Below the pieces are notes generated by a model, which did no database searches, was not told the origin of the DNA, and worked only from the letters and a program-made list of their open reading frames with translations. From a virus, in IMG/VR virus record IMGVR_UViG_3300043219_000033, positions 1 to 35,541 of that record: DNA of 35,541 bases; one strand, 5' to 3'. The translations under genes were made by a program, and so were the position numbers. Shown here piece by piece: positions 7,479 to 14,563 of the stretch (within the stretch, counting starts at the first letter, position 1; each line of letters opens with the position of its first letter).

Positions 7479-7742
7479 TTAAAGCATACAGTATTCTGTA
7501 TTCCATTCATCATTAAATACGTCAAAATCCATACATAACATACTTGCTAATTCTGATTCAAAATCCGATTCTGAAATTTTAGGAGTTAGTACATTTAATC
7601 TTTTACCTAATTTCTTATATTCTTTTATTAAATCCAAACGTTCCCATTTTGTCATACCTGATTCAATTCTATTATCTAATAAGTTTTCTATTTCATATAT
7701 TCTTAAATAAACTGCTTCGAATTTTATAGTATTTTTTGACAT
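7479..7742 (-). CDS. Hypothetical protein (87 aa), first gene after promoter P4
   Basis: A helical, charged protein (YEIENLLDNRIESGMTKWER, then a LIKEYKKLGKRL helix) with an acidic C-terminal half. The start follows AAAACTAAACAAGATG, about 40 nt after the P4 -7 box. Being first in an early operon suggests takeover or regulation, but nothing in the sequence shows which. Confidence 0.65.
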   Translation of the reverse strand: MSKNTIKFEAVYLRIYEIENLLDNRIESGMTKWERLDLIKEYKKLGKRLNVLTPKISESDFESELASMLCMDFDVFNDEWNTEYCML

Positions 7743-7782
7743 CTTGTTTAGTTTTTAGTAGCGGTTAATCCTAACTACTCGA

Positions 7783-7829
7783 CAAATATACGAAAACATA
7801 TTCGTTCTCACAACATTAAAGTAATATTA
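7783..7829 (-). promoter_or_regulatory. Promoter P4 (extended Bacteroidota-type)
   Basis: Minus strand: upstream box TAATATTACTTTAATG, then TTG (7813-7811) starting TTGTGAGAACGAAT, 20 nt, then TATATTTG (7790-7783), an exact match to TAnnTTTG. The same extended arrangement occurs at P1, P2 and P3. It lies in the gap between the 118-aa and 87-aa genes and drives leftward genes up to the terminator at 5947. Confidence 0.88.
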
Positions 7830-7836
7830 TTTTTAT

Positions 7837-8193
7837 TTATTTTATTTTACTATTAAACTCCGATGCTCTAAACATCTTTATAAATTCCTTGTTTCCTAAT
7901 TCAATCATTTTAGGCACGGCTCGCCTGTCGGCTCCTAAACTCTTTGCAAACATAATCATTGACTTGTGCGTATCGGTTCCTACTTTTATCCCCTGATCGT
8001 TTTGCAGTGTCTTAACAAGTGCGTTGGCTTTAGATCGTGTCATTGGCTCACCTTCATACATGACTAAATCATGTCCGTGGAATCGTACAGGATCTTTCAT
8101 TTGTGCCTTTGCCTTACCTATGTCTTTTAAGTACTTTGTTTTATGTTTGTTTAGGTGCTCGCGAAAGCATGGTGTTATTAGTTTTATTTTCAT
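7837..8193 (-). CDS. Hypothetical basic protein (118 aa)
   Basis: Rich in Lys and Arg, starting MKIKLITPCFREHLNKHKTK. The central segment (PMTRSKANALVKTLQNDQ) and the C-terminal half are helical. It may bind nucleic acid, judged only from charge. Start follows AACTAAACACAATG. It is the last gene before P4; no terminator is visible between it and P4. Confidence 0.65.
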   Translation of the reverse strand: MKIKLITPCFREHLNKHKTKYLKDIGKAKAQMKDPVRFHGHDLVMYEGEPMTRSKANALVKTLQNDQGIKVGTDTHKSMIMFAKSLGADRRAVPKMIELGNKEFIKMFRASEFNSKIK

Positions 8194-8198
8194 TGTGT

Positions 8199-8396
8199 TT
8201 AGTTTATAGTAAATTCATGTTCAGTAACTTTCCATCCGTCTTTTATGCTTAAATTAAACACTCTAATTAAGTGCCATATTGCATCTCCTTCATCATAAAA
8301 CATAAATGCTTCTAATGCGTTTTTAGTTAGTCTACCGTCCTCTTGCATCCATTCTTGAGTATCGGTTTGTTCTATTAAATATCTTGTGTAGCTCAT
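8199..8396 (-). CDS. Hypothetical protein (65 aa)
   Basis: Starts MSYTRYLIEQTDTQEWMQED and ends in a beta-like KVTEHEFTIN. Leader TCTAAATAAAACAAAATG matches the usual start context. Spacing of 5 nt to the next gene shows it is part of the replication-linked operon. No family recognised. Confidence 0.65.
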   Translation of the reverse strand: MSYTRYLIEQTDTQEWMQEDGRLTKNALEAFMFYDEGDAIWHLIRVFNLSIKDGWKVTEHEFTIN

Positions 8397-8402
8397 TTTG
8401 TT

Positions 8403-8546
8403 TTATTTAGATTGATATTTTAAGACTTTAGATTGCAACCATGCAGTGTAACTCCTAGTAAAAACATAAGATTCGGTAACTTCCTTGTTAGTTTCTTTTC
8501 TGAATTCGTCTCTTAACTTTTCTATATCAGATAATTTTTTACTCAT
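8403..8546 (-). CDS. Small hypothetical protein (47 aa)
   Basis: ATG at 8546, TAA at 8403. A charged helical start (MSKKLSDIEKLRDEFRKETN) and an aromatic tail (YTAWLQSKVLKYQSK). It lies between two small genes with short gaps. Function unknown. Confidence 0.6.
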   Translation of the reverse strand: MSKKLSDIEKLRDEFRKETNKEVTESYVFTRSYTAWLQSKVLKYQSK

Positions 8547-8550
8547 AATA

Positions 8551-8796
8551 TTATTTTTTAAATGATTTGTTTTCTATTTTCTTAATCGCTTCTTTTACGA
8601 GTGCTTCTGATTCTTCGTTCTCCGCCTTTACAAATGCATCTATGTTAAGTATATTACCTGTTGAACATACGTGGATTAGGTTTGTTATATTAGCTTTTAT
8701 TCCGTAGCATTTTAACGTATCAAGAGCTTCGTCTATTCCCTCAGAAAACATGTAGCTCACTATTCCTTTAATTGTTATTTTATATAAGTTTTTCAT
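8551..8796 (-). CDS. Hypothetical protein (81 aa)
   Basis: Alternating strand and helix pattern suggestive of a ferredoxin-like fold (YKITIKGIVSYMFSEG, then NIDAFVKAENEESEALVKEA). It overlaps the stop of the 261-aa replication-region gene by 4 nt. No family recognised. Confidence 0.65.
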   Translation of the reverse strand: MKNLYKITIKGIVSYMFSEGIDEALDTLKCYGIKANITNLIHVCSTGNILNIDAFVKAENEESEALVKEAIKKIENKSFKK

Positions 8797-9578
8797 AATT
8801 TGTTTGATATTTTGTTTAGTAACTGCTCTTCGCTTGTAAACGATTTAAAAAAGCGTTCTAATGTAATCCTATAACATTCGGTTATTAACGCCTTAGAAGG
8901 GTTCTTTTGATTATTTAAGATACTATCTAGTGCTTTATCTTTACTCATCTTTGAATTAGAACCTTGTCTTTTTTCAATTACCTTGCTTTTTGCAATCTTC
9001 ATAACTGCCTGTTTAATTAAATCATCTGTAGGTAAAAGTCCTTTTTGATAAAGTGGGTGATACAAGTATGTGCGGTTGGTTGTCATTTCTCCTGTTTCGC
9101 TTACTTCCTTCCATGCTAATTTTGCACCGCTTATTATCGCCTCTTCATTTTGTTCTGTTGATATTACTGTTTTACTCGATTCGTCACGGAGTAAGTTATG
9201 AAGCAATGTTTTTTTTTGTTTCCACGACTTGTATTTATTTAAAACGTCAGCAACATAAGCAGCGTTAAATAGTTGATAATGCTCTGTGCGCTTCTCGTGC
9301 GCACCGTATCGTTCTAGCTTGAACGCATAACATATCTCGTCAAGTGATAAGTATCTAAAACGCATTAAAACCATTTCTTTAATATCTGCTTTTAATTCGT
9401 TTGTTAATGGCTCTTTGATTCCGCTAAGATTATGTGTAATTGTCAGCGTGGCAATAAAAGCGTTTTTTAATTGCACTTTGTCTTGTACGTCCATTATTCG
9501 TATCTGACTCTTTGCGTCTTTTAAAAATGCTACTTCTGTTAAATCGTTCCTTTTTGGATTGTAAATTGTTAAACTCAT
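8793..9578 (-). CDS. Putative replication-module protein (261 aa)
   Basis: Directly follows the replisome-organiser-like gene. The middle (KEMVLMRFRYLSLDEICYAF, then QLFNAAYVADVLNKYKSWK) resembles a conserved block that I have seen in Bacteroidota phage replication regions, without an assigned function. No Walker motifs of a DnaC-type loader are visible. The C-terminal part is basic and helical. It may bridge the initiator and host helicase, but this rests on position only. The 4-nt overlap with the next gene indicates coupling. Confidence 0.6.
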   Translation of the reverse strand: MSLTIYNPKRNDLTEVAFLKDAKSQIRIMDVQDKVQLKNAFIATLTITHNLSGIKEPLTNELKADIKEMVLMRFRYLSLDEICYAFKLERYGAHEKRTEHYQLFNAAYVADVLNKYKSWKQKKTLLHNLLRDESSKTVISTEQNEEAIISGAKLAWKEVSETGEMTTNRTYLYHPLYQKGLLPTDDLIKQAVMKIAKSKVIEKRQGSNSKMSKDKALDSILNNQKNPSKALITECYRITLERFFKSFTSEEQLLNKISNKL

Positions 9579-9588
9579 TGTGTTTGTT

Positions 9589-10425
9589 TTAAAAATCTCC
9601 CCATCCGTCTGGGTTTAGATTTTGTTGAATTGTCGCTGCTGTTTGTCTTCCTGCTATTACAGGTTCTTTTATTGGTGTAATATCGAAAATTAATTCGTCT
9701 TCCCATGAATTATTATTTAAAAATGTCATTGGGTCTTTTCTGTACTTCTTATTTGGCTGTGACAAAATGTAATTTGGTATGTATTCTATTATTTTTTCTT
9801 TTACCGATTGTTTTAATGCAGACCATTTTTTTTCGACACTTTCCTTTTTTCCTTTTTTTTTGTCGTATAAATCCCAAAAATCTATAAAAGTTGGATAAAT
9901 CTCAGCCTCTATAAAATCACTATCTAAAAGACTTTCTTTTTTTATTATCTTATCTTCTCTTATCTCATCTCTTTTTATCTCCTCTTCTCTTATCTGTGAT
10001 GTTTTGGTGATCGCTGATTTATCGGGGGGCGATACTTTAGCGAGCTCCAACGCTTCTTTTAACGTCAGCTCTTTAGATATAAACTTATCGTATATGGTTC
10101 TATTCCATCGCTTTAAGTTACCTATCTTACCTTTAGTACTGCTCTTTGCTTTTTCTTCTTCAATACTAGTAAATTGAATGTCTAAGAAACTAATTGATAT
10201 TTTATCACCTGTTAATTTAAAAACGCCTTCGTCTAATAATTCGTTAAACTCCTTATCGTGATTGAGCCGTTTTAAGAATTGTGTTTTAGTTAATTCACAT
10301 TGCCTTTGCCAATAATAAGAGCAAAGATTTATGAATAAGCCTTGAGCAGATAAAGAACAAAAAGATATATCTTTTGTTAAATACTCGGCAGGTTCAAATT
10401 GGAAGTATGGCAGTTCTTTTGCCAT
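9589..10425 (-). CDS. Replisome organiser / replication initiator-like protein (278 aa)
   Basis: N-terminal domain (residues 1-110) starts MAKELPYFQFEPAEYLTKDI and continues with CSLSAQGLFINLCSYYW, the pattern of phage replisome-organiser N-terminal winged-helix domains. The middle (about 145-170) is a very charged run encoded by iteron-like repeats. The C-terminal part (FWDLYDKKKGKKESVEKKW, then DPMTFLNNNSWEDE) matches the tail of lambda O/DnaD-like initiators that recruit host helicase. It should open the origin and load the host replisome. The start overlaps the preceding stop region by a few bases. Confidence 0.8.
   Translation of the reverse strand: MAKELPYFQFEPAEYLTKDISFCSLSAQGLFINLCSYYWQRQCELTKTQFLKRLNHDKEFNELLDEGVFKLTGDKISISFLDIQFTSIEEEKAKSSTKGKIGNLKRWNRTIYDKFISKELTLKEALELAKVSPPDKSAITKTSQIREEEIKRDEIREDKIIKKESLLDSDFIEAEIYPTFIDFWDLYDKKKGKKESVEKKWSALKQSVKEKIIEYIPNYILSQPNKKYRKDPMTFLNNNSWEDELIFDITPIKEPVIAGRQTAATIQQNLNPDGWGDF
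9946..9995. other. Candidate replication origin (iterons inside the initiator gene)
   Basis: The 13-mer tcttctcttatct occurs exactly at 9953-9965 and 9983-9995, 30 bp apart. The core tatct occurs at 9946, 9951, 9961, 9976 and 9991. The stretch is flanked on the low-coordinate side by an A/T-only run. Lambda-like phages place the origin within the initiator gene in just this manner. The same bases encode a low-complexity charged run, so the repeats could reflect coding alone. Confidence 0.4.
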
Positions 10426-10427
10426 GA

Positions 10428-10595
10428 TTAAGCCTTTTTAAGATTAGTTTGTATGCTATGTAAAGCACCTATAAGGCTGTATAATTCTTTTTTAGATAAG
10501 TCTATCCTTTCTTCTCCGTTAATCCATAGACTAACACCATTGTTAATTGGTTCGACCTCTAAAGTGTCGCTTTCATTATTAAACTTGTAAATCAT
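10428..10595 (-). CDS. Small hypothetical protein (55 aa)
   Basis: ATG at 10595, TAA at 10428, ending just before the replisome-organiser start. It begins MIYKFNNESDTLEVEPINNG and has a beta-rich first half followed by a helix (SKKELYSLIGALHSIQTN). First gene after the structured terminator; it may be controlled by read-through of that element. Confidence 0.6.
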   Translation of the reverse strand: MIYKFNNESDTLEVEPINNGVSLWINGEERIDLSKKELYSLIGALHSIQTNLKKA

Positions 10596-10620
10596 AAATG
10601 TATATTTAAAAAATATGTAT

Positions 10621-10725
10621 AAAAAAACCGTACAAAGGTTTGGCTATTGTGGAACGCCTCCCCTTAATACGGTAAATGTTTTTAATCAATGTGTTCCACT
10701 CCATTAACTTGTGGCTAAGATACGA
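10621..10725 (-). ncRNA. Structured terminator RNA with pseudoknot potential
   Basis: Minus strand. ACCGTA (10673-10668) pairs with TACGGT (10632-10627), extended by AAGG/CCTT and GGC/GCC inside, and is followed by a T-run, forming a terminator. Its apical loop holds GTTCCAC (10655-10649), which is complementary to GTGGAAC upstream (10699-10693). The order a-b-a'-b' means an upstream arm can bind the terminator loop. A -7-like TATCTTAG at 10722-10715 has no matching TTG. This fills the 142-base gap after the coiled-coil gene. It could be an attenuator, an antiterminator switch or a short stable RNA. Confidence 0.6.
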
Positions 10726-10737
10726 ATAATTATTTAA

Positions 10738-11883
10738 TTAAAGCTCTGTTATCTTATTTATGTAAGATAATGTTAATGCTTTTCTTTCGTCGTTAAGGTC
10801 GTTAATTAACTTGTCTACGTCATTATTTCCTGTAAGTAATAAATCGTTACTTTTGTTTAATTCTTTTAAAACAGCATCTTTAAAAGGTTTTAATTCTGAC
10901 TGTCTTTTTGTGTCCGCTTTATTCTTTTTGATTATATCGGCTTTTAATTTTTCGTCTGCTAATTTCTTTTTGTCAGCATCTATGATAGCTTGTTTTTCTT
11001 CGGCTGCTTTTCTTAACGCTTCTTTTTGCGCGTCCTCTAATTTTTTCTTATCAGCTTCGAATTGCTCTCTTTCTTTGTTAAATTTTTCACGCTCAATACG
11101 CGCAGCCTCGTCTTTTTCGTCTTGTATTATTTTAGCTTCTGCATCCTTCTTGGCTTGTTCTACTGCAATCCTATTGGTTTCTACTTGTCTTACTTCTTCT
11201 TGTTTTTTAGCTTCTGCTTTTACTGCTTCTAGTTCCTTGGCTTGTTCTGCTGCTAGTTCTTTTGCTTTGATTAATTCTAAGCGTTTTTCTTCTTCGTCCT
11301 GTAATCGAATTACTTTAGTTTCAAGCGTTAATTTTCCAGATTCTATAACTTTTTCTAATTCATCCGAAAACTCCCATGCGTCAATTTTATGGTTTTCTAC
11401 TTTTTCGGTCAGCTCATTAATTGACTCTTCAATATTAGAAAACACCATCTTGTCAGTAATCGTATCTAGTGCAAAATCTAAACTTGCTATTTCTCCTTTT
11501 ATATTTTCTATTCTTAATGATTCTGCTTTCGCTGCTGCTTCTTTTTTATCAATCTTAATTTGCTCCCATCGGTCAATTTCAGTTTGTTGTTTTGTTCTAG
11601 CCTCTAAAGTTATTACTGAAAGTCTCTCAGCTTCTGTTTTACATTCTTTACGGAACTTGACAAGTCCAGACGCTAACGCCTTGTCTCCATTCATTATCTC
11701 TGTACCTCCCCCTTTTAAAGCTGTACGTCTAGCTTTAGCTAATTTTTCAGTAGCACCATCTATTATCTCAATAAATGGATTTTCTTTTACTAGCCCTTTT
11801 TGTTTAGCTTCAATTCCTGCTATGTGAGGTAATTGATTTACTTTCAATGTTGCAATGTCAAATGTTTTGTCTTTTGTACTCAT
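10738..11883 (-). CDS. Long coiled-coil protein (381 aa), function unknown
   Basis: Residues 1-90 form a compact-looking domain with ATEKLAKARRTALKGGGTE and VKFRKECKTEAERL. About 90-130 and 190-330 are continuous heptad-like coiled coil rich in Glu, Lys and Ala. The C-terminus (KPFKDAVLKELNKSND) ends in a small helical piece. Low-complexity matches to TolA or similar proteins would be misleading. Similar proteins sit near single-strand annealing or replication genes in other phages, so a DNA-metabolism scaffold is possible. Downstream is the structured terminator. Confidence 0.75.
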   Translation of the reverse strand: MSTKDKTFDIATLKVNQLPHIAGIEAKQKGLVKENPFIEIIDGATEKLAKARRTALKGGGTEIMNGDKALASGLVKFRKECKTEAERLSVITLEARTKQQTEIDRWEQIKIDKKEAAAKAESLRIENIKGEIASLDFALDTITDKMVFSNIEESINELTEKVENHKIDAWEFSDELEKVIESGKLTLETKVIRLQDEEEKRLELIKAKELAAEQAKELEAVKAEAKKQEEVRQVETNRIAVEQAKKDAEAKIIQDEKDEAARIEREKFNKEREQFEADKKKLEDAQKEALRKAAEEKQAIIDADKKKLADEKLKADIIKKNKADTKRQSELKPFKDAVLKELNKSNDLLLTGNNDVDKLINDLNDERKALTLSYINKITEL

Positions 11884-11913
11884 CGTTTATTTTTATTTAG
11901 TTATTATTTGTTT

Positions 11914-12135
11914 TTAATCATCGTAAATACTCATATTCTTTATCTGAAAATAACCAACCCGCCTACGGCTTAAATACTCGTCTATTATTAAACTAACAGT
12001 ATATTCGTGCAAGTTTAATTGTTTAGCGATTACCGATGTTCTGTTGTCGTGTGTAGTTGAAAATAGGTCAACAACTAGGTTATACTCATCTTCATTTATC
12101 ACTCTTACTATACCTGCTTTTGTTGTTGATTTCAT
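11914..12135 (-). CDS. Small winged-helix-like DNA-binding protein (73 aa)
   Basis: The stretch SVIAKQLNLHEYTVSLIIDE (residues about 35-54) fits a helix-turn-helix, followed by a wing-like RRRVGYFQIKN. It probably regulates phage or host promoters. It sits in the P3 operon with other small regulators. Family not identified. Confidence 0.65.
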   Translation of the reverse strand: MKSTTKAGIVRVINEDEYNLVVDLFSTTHDNRTSVIAKQLNLHEYTVSLIIDEYLSRRRVGYFQIKNMSIYDD

Positions 12136-12140
12136 TTTGA

Positions 12141-12509
12141 CTAAAGTTTATTTATAAATCTATCCGGTATCACAAAGTAATTATTTAAAGGACTACCGAA
12201 AACGACTCTACAATCGTCTATAATTGTTTTCTCAAGCCTCATTGTGACAACTCTTCCTGTAGGCAGTTTGTATCTTCTCTTAGTCAATACACAAACAGAT
12301 AAGTCGTTACCTATAGCGTCTACTAAAAACGGCATCCCATATTCAATAACTTGGTTTAATGTTATTTTTTGCTTGTCGTTATCTGTCGGATAGAATAAAT
12401 CAATATCGTTTCTGGCATGAGCTTTTACTAAATCACCATTCTTGATACCTCGATATGTAAGTGTCTCTAAAAATGATTTTAATTCTGAATAGTTAATTTC
12501 GTATTTCAT
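12141..12509 (-). CDS. Hypothetical protein (122 aa)
   Basis: Starts MKYEINYSELKSFLETLTYR; the C-terminal half is beta-rich (KRRYKLPTGRVVTMRLEKT, then DDCRVVFGSPLNNYFVIPD). No catalytic motif is evident. It is 4 nt after the preceding gene and 5 nt before the next. Confidence 0.65.
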   Translation of the reverse strand: MKYEINYSELKSFLETLTYRGIKNGDLVKAHARNDIDLFYPTDNDKQKITLNQVIEYGMPFLVDAIGNDLSVCVLTKRRYKLPTGRVVTMRLEKTIIDDCRVVFGSPLNNYFVIPDRFINKL

Positions 12510-12513
12510 AATA

Positions 12514-12798
12514 TTATTTCGTTTTATTTATCTTGTTATACACTTCTATTCCTTTTGCTTTGTCTTCTAAACTAAACGTTCCCATTCTCTTGCGCTTGCC
12601 GTGTTTGTTTATAAATGGGATTCTGTCACACTTTATATCTAATTCGTGATTTAGTCTTAGATTGCTTATTCTTTGGCTTATCCCAACTATTCTAGTTATC
12701 TTGTTTATTTCATTATGAGATAACGGATGTTTGCTCTTTATTAGTAGTTTTAAAACTTCTGCCAGGTGCGTTCTTGGTTTGCTTAGTCTTGTTTTCAT
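12514..12798 (-). CDS. Winged-helix/HTH protein (94 aa)
   Basis: I prefer ATG at 12798 (MKTRLSKPRTHLAEVLKLLI), 4 nt after the preceding stop; an in-frame ATG at 12813 would overlap that gene. The segment HPLSHNEINKITRIVGISQR followed by ISNLRLNHELDIKCDRIPF is a helix-turn-helix plus wing pattern common in phage proteins that act on DNA. Likely a transcription regulator of the early region. Confidence 0.65.
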   Translation of the reverse strand: MKTRLSKPRTHLAEVLKLLIKSKHPLSHNEINKITRIVGISQRISNLRLNHELDIKCDRIPFINKHGKRKRMGTFSLEDKAKGIEVYNKINKTK

Positions 12799-12802
12799 GG
12801 TG

Positions 12803-13075
12803 TTAGAATTCAAAAGGTTTATTAGTTTCTAATTTCTTTCCTTGCAAAATACAATCAATTACGAATTCGTCAACCTCAACTCCGTTAGCTATTTCGTTAA
12901 ACCCGTTACTAGCGTCGTACCATCCATCTATACGGACGAATTCGTTAAACTCGTCATCTTCTCTATTATCGTACTCTTCCGCAGTTAAACATACGGTATC
13001 ACCTCTGTAATGTCCTTCTTCTGGCTCTGAATAAAACATTAGTATTTTATCTTCTGTTTTTAGTAAATATCCCAT
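12803..13075 (-). CDS. Hypothetical acidic protein (90 aa)
   Basis: Strongly acidic in the centre (EYDNREDDEFNEFVRIDGWY), suggesting a partner-binding or DNA-mimic-like surface, though that is only a guess from charge. Leader AAAACTAAACGATATG matches the genome's start context. No family recognised. Confidence 0.65.
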   Translation of the reverse strand: MGYLLKTEDKILMFYSEPEEGHYRGDTVCLTAEEYDNREDDEFNEFVRIDGWYDASNGFNEIANGVEVDEFVIDCILQGKKLETNKPFEF

Positions 13076-13080
13076 ATCGT

Positions 13081-13185
13081 TTAGTTTTTAAATTCGTATA
13101 TAATATTGTCTAGTTCTTTATTAGTGATGTAACGTCCTTTTATTTTGGTTGTGTACCACTTGTAGAAATCTTGTATTTGTTGCAT
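13081..13185 (-). CDS. Very small hypothetical protein (34 aa)
   Basis: ATG at 13185, TAA at 13081. The protein (MQQIQDFYKWYTTKIKGRY, then a short helix) is basic and aromatic. Preceded by AACTAACACCATG and 5 nt upstream of the next gene. Small but consistently placed. Confidence 0.5.
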   Translation of the reverse strand: MQQIQDFYKWYTTKIKGRYITNKELDNIIYEFKN

Positions 13186-13194
13186 GGTGTTAGT

Positions 13195-13338
13195 TTAGAT
13201 TGAACCTGAGTTAAGTTGATCAACAATATTGTCAATTTGACGATTTGAAAGACCTGTAAGTCTTGCTACCTGTTCCCAATTATTATCTTCATCTAATTTA
13301 ACGATGCTTTTGTCGTGATTTGATACTTTGTATTTCAT
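13195..13338 (-). CDS. Small helix-turn-helix protein (47 aa)
   Basis: ATG at 13338, TAA at 13195. The second half (WEQVARLTGLSNRQIDNIVD) is a good helix-turn-helix: helix 2 EQVARLTG, turn LS, recognition helix NRQIDNIVD. It starts after AAACTAAATAATTATG. A hairpin lies just upstream of its start. Likely a small early regulator. Confidence 0.65.
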   Translation of the reverse strand: MKYKVSNHDKSIVKLDEDNNWEQVARLTGLSNRQIDNIVDQLNSGSI

Positions 13339-13367
13339 AATTATTTAGTTTTTAGATTAACCCATTA

Positions 13368-13419
13368 CCGCAATCACTACTGGAAAATTCACAATACAAT
13401 ATTTAGTGTAGTGTCGCGG
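13368..13419 (-). promoter_or_regulatory. Possible structured leader hairpin
   Basis: Minus strand: CCGC (13419-13416) and CACTAC (13413-13408) can pair with GTAGTG (13380-13375) and GCGG (13371-13368) around a 27-nt loop, with a small internal loop. No T-run follows, so it is not a typical terminator. It lies about 30 nt upstream of the 47-aa HTH gene and could control its translation. Confidence 0.4.
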
Positions 13420-13444
13420 ATTTTTCGAGGGTTGTTAGTTTATA

Positions 13445-13660
13445 TTATTCTGTAGCTTCTGATAAATATCTTCCTATATCTATCAGGTTATCTCCTAAAT
13501 TTTCATATTGGAAATCGAATGTAAAATCTAATTTATCATCTTCATTAGCTAATTGATAGCCAACATAGTTTCCTCCATTACCTTCAAGGTGTAATTCATA
13601 AGATTTTAAACATGCTTCTTTTCCGTATATTTTTAAAATTGATTCTTGATGAGTTGTCAT
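13445..13660 (-). CDS. Hypothetical acidic protein (71 aa), first gene after promoter P3
   Basis: Starts MTTHQESILKIYGKEACLKS; the remainder is acidic with aromatic residues (KLDFTFDFQYENLGDN). It begins about 30 nt after the P3 -7 box. As the first gene of an early operon it is a candidate host-takeover protein. No family recognised. Confidence 0.65.
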   Translation of the reverse strand: MTTHQESILKIYGKEACLKSYELHLEGNGGNYVGYQLANEDDKLDFTFDFQYENLGDNLIDIGRYLSEATE

Positions 13661-13688
13661 AATGTTTGTTTTAGTTTGTTTCGATACT

Positions 13689-13735
13689 CAAAGATACAAC
13701 CTTTTATTCGTTCTCACAACATAAAAGTAATATTA
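13689..13735 (-). promoter_or_regulatory. Promoter P3 (extended Bacteroidota-type)
   Basis: Minus strand: TAATATTACTTTTATG, then TTG (13719-13717) beginning TTGTGAGAACGAAT, 20 nt, then TATCTTTG (13696-13689), an exact fit to TAnnTTTG. It lies just after the terminator at 13762-13795, so it restarts transcription for the next operon. It shares about 35 conserved positions with P4. Confidence 0.88.
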
Positions 13736-13761
13736 TTTATATTTATTTTAATTTATAATTG

Positions 13762-13795
13762 AAAAACCCTTCTATGATTGGGGTCGTAGAAGGGG
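13762..13795 (-). terminator. Rho-independent terminator after ninB
   Basis: Minus strand: CCCTTCTA and TAGAAGGG form an 8-bp stem (13794-13787 with 13774-13767) around a 12-nt loop, followed by TTTTT. It closes the P2 recombination operon, and P3 follows immediately. Confidence 0.9.
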
Positions 13796-13802
13796 TAAAT
13801 AT

Positions 13803-14237
13803 TTAAAATGTTATATTCATTTGGGTATTTGGCAACGGAATCACAGTATTAAACATTTCTAATGCTAAGTTCCTGGCGTTTGTACATAGTAGTTCTTGTT
13901 CTACCGTGCTGTTTTCCGTGGTGCTTTTTGATATACGTAATATTTCGCCCGTTTCTTCATTCACTTTTTCAATATAATTACAGTTATATTTTAGAAATTC
14001 ATGCGTTTGATCCTTACTATAAACGTCACCCCACTCAGTTAGGAGTATGTTTTGCCAGAATACAACGATTACCGCCCAATAATAAGCGTTTTGGTTGTTG
14101 CTCCTTTGTTTTTTACGCTTGGCTATAGTAATTGTTATGTTTATACCTTCAAACGCTTTAAGGGCTTTTAAAATCAACGGTCTGTTTTGCTTCATTTGAC
14201 CGTTGATTACCTGCGTGTCTATTTCAATTTTTTTCAT
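13803..14237 (-). CDS. ninB: NinB-like recombination protein (144 aa)
   Basis: Residues 45-54 RSNNQNAYYW are the hallmark of the NinB family, and the second half keeps ETGEILRISKSTT. NinB (lambda Orf) binds single-stranded DNA and helps RecA-independent or RecBCD-replacing phage recombination. It is next to an HNH nuclease and near the ERF annealing protein, which fits a shared recombination pathway. Last gene before the terminator. Confidence 0.88.
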   Translation of the reverse strand: MKKIEIDTQVINGQMKQNRPLILKALKAFEGINITITIAKRKKQRSNNQNAYYWAVIVVFWQNILLTEWGDVYSKDQTHEFLKYNCNYIEKVNEETGEILRISKSTTENSTVEQELLCTNARNLALEMFNTVIPLPNTQMNITF

Positions 14238-14263
14238 TTATTTTAATTATGTAAGCGATAATA

Positions 14264-14551
14264 TTACCTTCCTTCGTATTGCCACATTACCGCATTACAA
14301 TAATTATGAACCGAACCCTCTGTCATTCCTGTGTTATGATTATGTTGTAGGTGTATTGGGTATTTTAAAAAGTTTTTAGGAAACAATCTCCAATTTACTT
14401 TCTTTTTTGTTATTCGTTTAGGTGCTGATTCTTTTAGGTTGCCTCCGCAATAATAGCATTTATTTTCTTGCTCTTGTACATATTGTTCTCTTACTTTTTT
14501 TCGTTCAGTCCAATGAAGTTTAGTATAGTCTATTGGTAAATCGTATTTCAT
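14264..14551 (-). CDS. HNH / recombination endonuclease VII-like protein (95 aa)
   Basis: C32 and C35 (CYYCGG) form half of a zinc site. HLQHNHNTGMTEGSVHNYCN (residues 67-86) contains the HxxHxH-type metal site and N86, as in small phage HNH enzymes related to T4 endonuclease VII, a resolvase. It could resolve branched DNA during packaging or repair. Placed between ninB and the ERF gene. Confidence 0.82.
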   Translation of the reverse strand: MKYDLPIDYTKLHWTERKKVREQYVQEQENKCYYCGGNLKESAPKRITKKKVNWRLFPKNFLKYPIHLQHNHNTGMTEGSVHNYCNAVMWQYEGR

Positions 14552-14563
14552 AATTAATTTTTT

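Noticed and set aside
10811-11827. Long open frame on the plus strand (338 codons)
   Set aside because: It is antisense to the 381-aa coiled-coil gene, is extremely Ser/Phe/Ala-rich as expected for the complement of Lys/Glu codons, and has no start context like the real genes.
12135-14237. Search for an integrase or repressor-integrase switch among early genes
   Set aside because: Small HTH proteins are present but no tyrosine or serine recombinase motif was seen anywhere, and no divergent promoter pair exists because all genes are on one strand.
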